From the NCBI GenBank assembly GCA_019828565.1, contig JAHDYR010000015.1, positions 248,001 to 312,000 on the forward strand: a DNA stretch of 64,000 nucleotides, written 5' to 3'. Both the position numbers and the translations under genes were made by a program. Shown here in pieces: positions 58,268-64,000 of this stretch. Every line of letters starts with the position of its first letter. Position 1 is the stretch's first letter. This DNA is from Carpediemonas membranifera. Its lineage: Eukaryota > Fornicata. A model generated the notes under the pieces. That model worked only from the letters and a program-made list of their open reading frames with translations. It did no database searches and had not been told where the DNA came from.

Positions 58268-58282
58268 TTACATAAACTGCAC
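58268..58282 (+). promoter_or_regulatory. promoter-like motif TTACATAAACTGCAC
   Basis: Lies 59 nt upstream of the ATG at 58342. Confidence 0.55.
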
Positions 58283-58341
58283 CTCAATCAATTGGTTGTC
58301 TTTCAAAGCAATCGAACTTTGAGGCCTCGACACTCCCACAA

Positions 58342-61033
58342 ATGGCAACAACCGAAAACGCACAGATGAACTACAGGTTGGACGAGAACGTCGTACCGAC
58401 CAAGTACAAGGTCTTCTTCGACCCCAACTTCGAGACATTCGACATCCCCGGCACAGTTGAGATTGAGATCGATGTGAAGGAGCAGGCGACGGATTTACTT
58501 CGCCTCCATGCCCAAGAGATTACGATCAACGAGGTGAAGATCGACAACCAGTCCGTTGACAACTACCACCTGGATGCCGCCGTCCAGATGCTCCTGATCC
58601 CTGTGAAGCTTTCTGAAGGCCAGCACACTGTCTCTATCCGCTTCACGACCCGTATGCTGACTGAGCTGGCGGGGCTCTACCGCACGAAGGTCGACACTCC
58701 TGATGGCCGCAAGATGATGATGGGCTCCCAGATGGAGTCCACTGACGCGCGCCGTGCCTTCCCTTGCTTTGATGAGCCCGCACTCAAAGCGCGCTTCGAC
58801 ATCCAGACCACGCGGCCCAGCGACTATGTCGCCATCGGCAACATGCCCATCGAGACCGAAGAGGAGAACGACGGCAAGGTCCTTGTGACATTCCAGCAGT
58901 CGCCCCCCATGTCAACCTACCTCGTCGCCCTCGTCGTCGGCCCGCTCGAATACGTCGAGGGTACCATTTCGAAGAAGTACGCCGAGGAGTCTAGCAGCGG
59001 GGGCGACCTCGTCACGGTGCGGGTCTACTGCCCCATCGGACAGAAGCATAAGGCCGAATTCGCCCTCGAGGAGTCCAAGGCCTGTCTCGCGGCGCTGCAG
59101 GAGGCGCTGAAGTTCGCCTACCCCCTCCCCAAGGTGGATATGGTCCCGCTGGACTCCTTCGCGGCCGGGGCCATGGAGAACTATGGCCTCATCACGTACC
59201 GTACGTCTCTCCTGATGACAGACGCCAGCACGCCATCCGCAGTCAAGGAGCGGGTGTCGGTCGTCATCGCCCACGAGCTGGCACACCAATGGTTCGGGAA
59301 CAGTACGACAATGGTAAGAACTTTACTCACTTTACTTTACTTAGGTCTGGTGGAACGACCTCTTCCTCAACGAGGGCTTCGCCACCCTTATGGAGTACTA
59401 CGTGGTTGACGTCGTCCATCCCGAGTGGGACGTCTGGGCCCACTTCGACCCGTCCTGCATGCAGGGCGCCCTGGAGCTCGACGCACTCAAGTCGACCCAC
59501 AGTATCAGGGTCGAGGTCAACACCGCGGATGACATTGAGCAGATATTCGACTTCATCTCGTACAACAAGGGCGGGTCCGTCCTCCGCATGCTCGCCACCC
59601 ACCTCGGCTGGCCGAAGTTCCTCGACGTTCTGCACGAGTACGTCAAGCGCTACGAGTACCAGGCCGTCCCTGTTGAGGGTCTGCTCGGTGTCCTCGAGGA
59701 GGTCGCAGGGAAGCCCGCCCGGGACATATTCGTGCCCTGGCTCGAGAAGGAGGGCTACCCTGTCATCTCGGTCGAGCATGTCGGCGCCACCCTCAAGCTC
59801 AGACAGAGCCGCTTCATGGCCAACGGGGATACCGCAAGCTGCACGTGGCCCGTGCCGCTGACCATCAGGACGGGCGAGACTGGGATGAAGATCGTGCTGG
59901 GCACGGCCGAGCAGACTGTCGACGTCCCCGAGGACGCCGTGTGTCTTGTGAACGCTGGCCACACCACCATGTGCCGCGTGCTGTACACCCAGGGCGCGTC
60001 CAAGTATCTCGCCCCCATCATCAAGGACCTGAGCGTAGGCGAGAAGTGCGGCCTCCTCAACGACACCCAGGCACTGTGCCAGGCGGGGGCGGCCTCCATC
60101 ACTGACCTGCTCGACCTTATCCGCCTGCTGTCGGCGGGGGTCGAGGACTACGCCCTGCTCATCTCCCTCAACGGGGCCGTCAGCGTCATCGGAAAGCTGC
60201 TCCTCTTCGACCGGCAGGAAGAAGCCGATGTCCGAGCGGCCTTCGACCAGCTCCAGACCATGGTGGCCCGGGATACGTTCGAGAACCTGTCCCAGAGCCC
60301 GGTGGCCCCGGAGAGACACACTGACTGCCAGCGCCTCGCACTGGCGGCCACGACGTATCTGAAGGTCACCAAGGACGCCGAGCTGATTGAGGACGTCCAC
60401 AAGGCATTCAAGAACATTGTCGAGTGCATCGGGACTGATAAGACGCCCTCGATGGATGGCCTGAAGCGCCTCCCCAACGACGTCGCCAACCTCAAGGTGC
60501 CCGTGCTGTATGCCGCCGCTGCTCAGGCAAACGCGCCCGGGCAAAATGCCGAGGAGATATTCAACAAGCTGCTCGATGCAGCCGAGAAGGACCCCGGCGC
60601 CGACGGCACCGCCTGCCTCCGGGCTGCCGCAATCATCCAGGACCCCGCCGTGCTGCGTTCCATCTGCGGCACTGTGTTCGGGGAGGGCTCCCGGTTCCCG
60701 GTGTCGAACTGGCTCTACGTCTCCAGGACACTGCCCTACACCGTCGGCGGGCGGCACCTGTTCCTCGAGTATGTCCTGGACAACTGGGCCCGGCTCACCG
60801 AGCTGATGGGCGTGGGACTCAACATGTTTGGCGACTTCCTCGACGACGCCATGTCCGCATTCAGTGCCGCGCCCGAGCTCGACAGCGTTCTGGAGAGGCT
60901 GGGCAAGATGACCATCCCCACCAACTGTACCCGGCCGTACGAGCAGGCCAAGGAGGCGGCTGGGATCCGCCGTGCCTGGTGGGAGCGGGACCACACGGCA
61001 GCGTCGGAGTGGCTCAAGCAAAACACTATGTAA
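58342..61033 (+). CDS. M1-family aminopeptidase (puromycin-sensitive type), one 31-nt intron
   Basis: Zinc aminopeptidase removing N-terminal residues from peptides in the cytosol. Exons 58342-59313 and 59345-61033 give 886 aa. Intron 59314-59344 (GTAAGA...TTACTTAG) falls between FGNSTTM and VWWNDLFLNEGFA. The intron retains a stop-free but unrelated reading, while splicing restores the family sequence. GAMEN is at residues 276-280, HELAH at 311-315, and the third zinc ligand Glu in NEGFA just after the junction. A C-terminal ERAP1-like helical domain is present. Length matches the family. Confidence 0.95.
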
Positions 61034-61301
61034 ATAATCGTGTAGAGACTATGTCTGCTGGGCGATAGCGTCTCACAGCACTTGTTTTGCCACGTGATGT
61101 CTGTGATTTTCTGTCTCCCGATCCGGAGACGATCTTCCCGGTAATGGAAGACTGCAGCAAAGGTTTAGAGGTCAGACCACAGCCGAATAGTGCACAGAAA
61201 TGGCTAGAAACGGCATATGCCGCCTACACGTTGGATGGCATAAGCTGCGCGCTTAGACTATTTTTGTCGTCCAGAACCTTAACGATTGAGGCGGACGATC
61301 G
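61034..61301. other. short intergenic region
   Basis: Nothing recognised. A 76-aa ORF (61087-61317) lacks family features. Confidence 0.4.
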
Positions 61302-61637
61302 ATGTGGACATTTGTAGTGCAGATGCTGTTCCTTGCAGCTTTGCTGTGCCTTGCTGTTCTATTTGTGCTTTTCTTGTGCGCTGTTGTACTTTTTGCGATG
61401 GTCTTCAGCATTGTTGTGAAATTGCGAAAGTTACACCGGCCTGGAGGACGAGTTATCAAGTGCGTCCCCGAGTTTAATCCAGATGCTGTCAAGTATGCGC
61501 CAGCTCGCACTCTTTACGGCCCGCTACCACCACCGAATGAAATATCGCTCTCGAATCGGTCCTACTACTCTGCTGTGCCCATGGTGCAGCCTGGTCCAGC
61601 GCACAGCTATGGACCGCCCATGCAGGCCTGGCGTTGA
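61302..61637 (+). CDS. small single-span membrane protein, unknown function
   Basis: A 111-aa protein with one long hydrophobic N-terminal segment (residues 5-42, rich in Leu/Val/Phe) followed by a Pro/Tyr-rich cytosolic tail (TLYGPLPPPNE, SAVPMVQPGPAHSYGPP). No family recognised. The frame is clean and the segment plausible, but supporting evidence is limited to composition. Confidence 0.5.
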   Translation: MWTFVVQMLFLAALLCLAVLFVLFLCAVVLFAMVFSIVVKLRKLHRPGGRVIKCVPEFNPDAVKYAPARTLYGPLPPPNEISLSNRSYYSAVPMVQPGPAHSYGPPMQAWR

Positions 61638-61946
61638 TGTCGCCAGCCGCCTTTTCAACTGTACTGTACATAGCATTCTCATTTTATAAACTTTCGACTA
61701 GAGACTTGTTTATCGGGCCGTTTCTCGTCAAGCTCTTGATCAGCAGTTGTGGTTTGTAGTTTGATCGGCCAATTGTACAGGCGGAGGTTGACTTATGGCG
61801 CAGTTAATCAAAAGAGCTGCCTGACCAGGAAGGCCAAGCGCTAGCACACAAGGCAGCCCCGGCCAGTGCTGCTGCTCACGGCGCCGAAACAGCTGACGTG
61901 ACGTGACTCAACGACAGTCGAATTTTCACAACGAATTTTCGCCAAG
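61638..61946. other. intergenic region
   Basis: 309 bp with no gene or structure recognised. Confidence 0.4.
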
Positions 61947-63320
61947 ATGCTGCCATCCGAGAACCACAGCGTCAAGCAGGAGCCGATGCCGTTGGAGAGA
62001 CTTGAACGTCTCCGCTCACTGATTGCGGACAAGCTCTACATGGTCTATGGCACGAAGAACAAGATGTTTCTTGCCCTCAAGCGCGAAGGCAACTCGCAGT
62101 ACCACGTCTCCGCTCCAGAGTTCGCATCATTACTCCGGACATCCGGACTTTTCGTCTCACGCACCGACGTGGACGAGCTGATCCAGAGATATGTTGACAA
62201 AAGGGTCGGGATCACGTTCGACGCACTCGCCCGGCTGCTCGATGTCCCGCTGGACAAATACGCTGATCGCAAGCGCAAGGAGGCTGAAGCCACGACTGTG
62301 ACGGAGCGGGCTCGACACGCGCTCCAGCTGACGAAGACCCGGCTGAACCTGAATAACCAGGTGCTGTTCCAGAGGCTGAACCACACGCACTCGCTATACT
62401 ACCTTACAGCACACGACCTCGTCAGCGGACTCCAGAGATTTGGCCTGACACTGTCGGACCGAGACGCCGACGAGCTTGTCTCCCACCTCAAGGACAAGCG
62501 CCACAATTTCATCAGCTACAGCCGATTCTGCCACTTCATAGACGGCCTTCCCTCCCCCGAGCCAACACCCGTGACGCCAGTGAAGCGGTCCCTGGAGCCG
62601 CCCGTCGAGGCAGCCGACCTTGTGCTGCCCTCCCGACCCCAGACGCCGGGCTATGGCGAGCACGTCCGGGTGGGAATGCGCGGTGTTCCCATCAGTGAGT
62701 CGCGTGTGACCAACGAGTTTCAGCTGGACCATATGCTCCGCATGATTCGCGGGAAGGTAGAGCAGTGCTTCAAGACACCAAGGGAGGCCTTCCTCAACTT
62801 CGACATCGCCCGCAACGGCGTACTAAGCCTTGACGAGCTCCGACTCGGTCTCGACCGACTTAACGTCAGCATGGGTACTGAGCAGCTGCGGGCCCTGCTT
62901 GAGCGGGCACGGGTGCTTGTCCAGACGTCTACAGGCGAGGATGAGTTCATCAGTATGACGGACTTCACTGCTTTTATCGCAGAAACGGACGTTGACACAG
63001 CTGACCCGTATGCAGTGGCAGCGACCATTCAGGGGCCGACGGAACACGAACACCTCGCCGCCCATATCGCATCGAAGCTGGATGCCAAGGGAATGAACAT
63101 GGCGCAGCTCTTTGGCTGGTTTGACATTGATCGTAACGGCTACATTACGATGGACGAGTTCCGGCACATTCTTCCAAGATACCTTAATGTGCACCTGACA
63201 GAGCGGCAGCTGAGAGAGGTCGAGGACCTGTTCCTAGCTGGGAAGAGCCGTAAGATCAGCTGGCAGGGCTTCGTGTCGTGGGTGGAGGCTGCGCGGGAAG
63301 CTTTCTACCAGGGGTTCTGA
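61947..63320 (+). CDS. multi-EF-hand protein
   Basis: A 457-aa protein with paired EF-hand-like units. The clearest calcium loops are DIARNGVLSLDE near residue 290 and DIDRNGYITMDE near residue 395. The remaining hands (around residues 55-90 and 150-185) lack acidic positions and are probably structural. A proline-rich linker (PSPEPTPVTPVKR) separates the halves. Similar in layout to flagellar EF-hand proteins (EFCAB6-like) but not assigned. Confidence 0.8.
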   Translation: MLPSENHSVKQEPMPLERLERLRSLIADKLYMVYGTKNKMFLALKREGNSQYHVSAPEFASLLRTSGLFVSRTDVDELIQRYVDKRVGITFDALARLLDVPLDKYADRKRKEAEATTVTERARHALQLTKTRLNLNNQVLFQRLNHTHSLYYLTAHDLVSGLQRFGLTLSDRDADELVSHLKDKRHNFISYSRFCHFIDGLPSPEPTPVTPVKRSLEPPVEAADLVLPSRPQTPGYGEHVRVGMRGVPISESRVTNEFQLDHMLRMIRGKVEQCFKTPREAFLNFDIARNGVLSLDELRLGLDRLNVSMGTEQLRALLERARVLVQTSTGEDEFISMTDFTAFIAETDVDTADPYAVAATIQGPTEHEHLAAHIASKLDAKGMNMAQLFGWFDIDRNGYITMDEFRHILPRYLNVHLTERQLREVEDLFLAGKSRKISWQGFVSWVEAAREAFYQGF

Positions 63321-63467
63321 GATTAGTGTACTTAAATAGCGTGCTGAGCGAGGGCTAGAACAGCCGGTGGTATCAGGGATGGCCGGTGTGAGCTCAACAT
63401 CGCGCTTCCATGCCAGTGGTGGGCTTTTGTCTCTTGACTCCACTCGAGTCGAAATCCCCATATTCCG

Positions 63468-64000
63468 ATGCTCTCGAACGCCTCTGTTGCCCGAAAGTGT
63501 CTCCTATTCTGTGCTGGAAATCCTCTTATGGATGAGATCTACGCGAAACAGGTTGACAATGCTTTCCTCCAAAAGAGCGGCCTTGAGCCAGCAAGAGCTG
63601 TGATCTGGCCCTCGTCAAAGCTCCACGACCTCATGTCCACGTGTGATTCTCCCTTTGAGGCCACTCCCGGTGGCAGCGTGCTGAACACTGCGCGTATCGT
63701 TTCCAGCATCATCCAGTATGATGGGAAACGAAGCCTCGCTGGCCCTCAGTTCAGCGTGTTCTACGCAGGAAGCATCGCTAATGACGAGACCGGCAACCGC
63801 ATGCGCGAGATGCTCACGACTAACGCCATCGAGCACCGCTTCTGTGTGACTGAAGCTGACTCGACTGGCCGTTGCGCCGTGTTCATCGATGAGAACAAGG
63901 ACAGGAGCCTCGTGGCCTCGCTTGGTGCATCCACATACTTTGATCCATGCCTCTTTGACCAGCCGGACGTGCTTCGTTTCTTGGACGAGGTGCCCGCCGT
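63468..64000 (+). CDS. ADK: adenosine kinase, N-terminal part (runs off window)
   Basis: A PfkB-fold kinase converting adenosine to AMP in purine salvage. Reads from MLSNASVARK at 63468 without interruption to the window end (177 codons). Family motifs: FCAGNPLMDEI (compare GNPLLDI), TPGGSVLNTARIVS, VFYAGSIANDETGNRM, STGRCAVFIDENKDRSLVASLGA. The catalytic C-terminal DGAD-like region lies beyond the window. Confidence 0.88.
   Translation, partial: MLSNASVARKCLLFCAGNPLMDEIYAKQVDNAFLQKSGLEPARAVIWPSSKLHDLMSTCDSPFEATPGGSVLNTARIVSSIIQYDGKRSLAGPQFSVFYAGSIANDETGNRMREMLTTNAIEHRFCVTEADSTGRCAVFIDENKDRSLVASLGASTYFDPCLFDQPDVLRFLDEVPA

Overview
The window is nuclear DNA of a microbial eukaryote. It has single-gene transcription units on both strands, spliceosomal introns of about 24-39 nt, a U2 snRNP A' gene, Ty3/gypsy and non-LTR retroelements, and coding sequence that is GC-rich and intron-poor. 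The gene set (MAK/RCK-type kinase, TTBK-type CK1, calcineurin A, EF-hand protein, RCC1-propeller proteins, a protein with FxPxIN motifs) suggests a flagellate. A free-living metamonad such as a fornicate would fit, but the sequence alone does not settle the lineage.

Layout: 1-3813 is the 3' part of a Ty3/gypsy element (E1) with an intact pol and its 3' LTR. 3814-5245 holds a decayed tyrosine-recombinase remnant and one copy of a structured hairpin. 5246-9036 is a complete minus-strand Ty3/gypsy element (E2) with identical 74-bp LTRs and a CTTT target duplication. 9041-24066 is a host gene block: membrane protein, RCC1 protein, M3 peptidase, coiled-coil protein, longin-like protein, a Fanzor-like RNA-guided nuclease fragment, FxPxIN protein, DHHC acyltransferase and 3-ketoacyl-CoA synthase. 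24702-38864 is a three-level nested retroelement complex: E3 (plus, 104-bp LTRs) is interrupted in its integrase by E4 (minus, 122-bp LTRs, TSD CGCC), which is itself interrupted by a 5'-truncated LINE (minus, 15-bp TSD). E4 also carries a spliced ORF antisense to its pol. 38865-64000 is a dense host block: broken coiled-coil gene, TTBK-like kinase, calcineurin A, DGK1-like lipid kinase, U2A', probable MED21, a 1,412-aa RCC1 protein with three modules, PIG-X, MAK/RCK kinase, NAPE-PLD-like hydrolase, zinc-finger protein, M1 aminopeptidase, EF-hand protein and adenosine kinase (cut by the window end).

Recurring signals tie the window together. (1) A promoter-like motif ACATAAACTGCAC sits 15-60 nt upstream of several start codons. 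(2) Donors are GTTTGT or GTAYGY, and acceptors end in a pyrimidine tract plus YACAG. (3) A hairpin family in three copies has covarying stems and a conserved interior. (4) A 380-bp dispersed repeat in three copies always ends just upstream of a gene's promoter. (5) In all three elements whose 5' LTR is in the window, the LTR is followed at once by a different 10-bp perfect palindrome of the form GTNNTANNAC, where a tRNA primer-binding site would be expected.

Most retroelement ORFs carry frameshifts at homopolymers or short repeats. Some may be assembly errors and not mutations.
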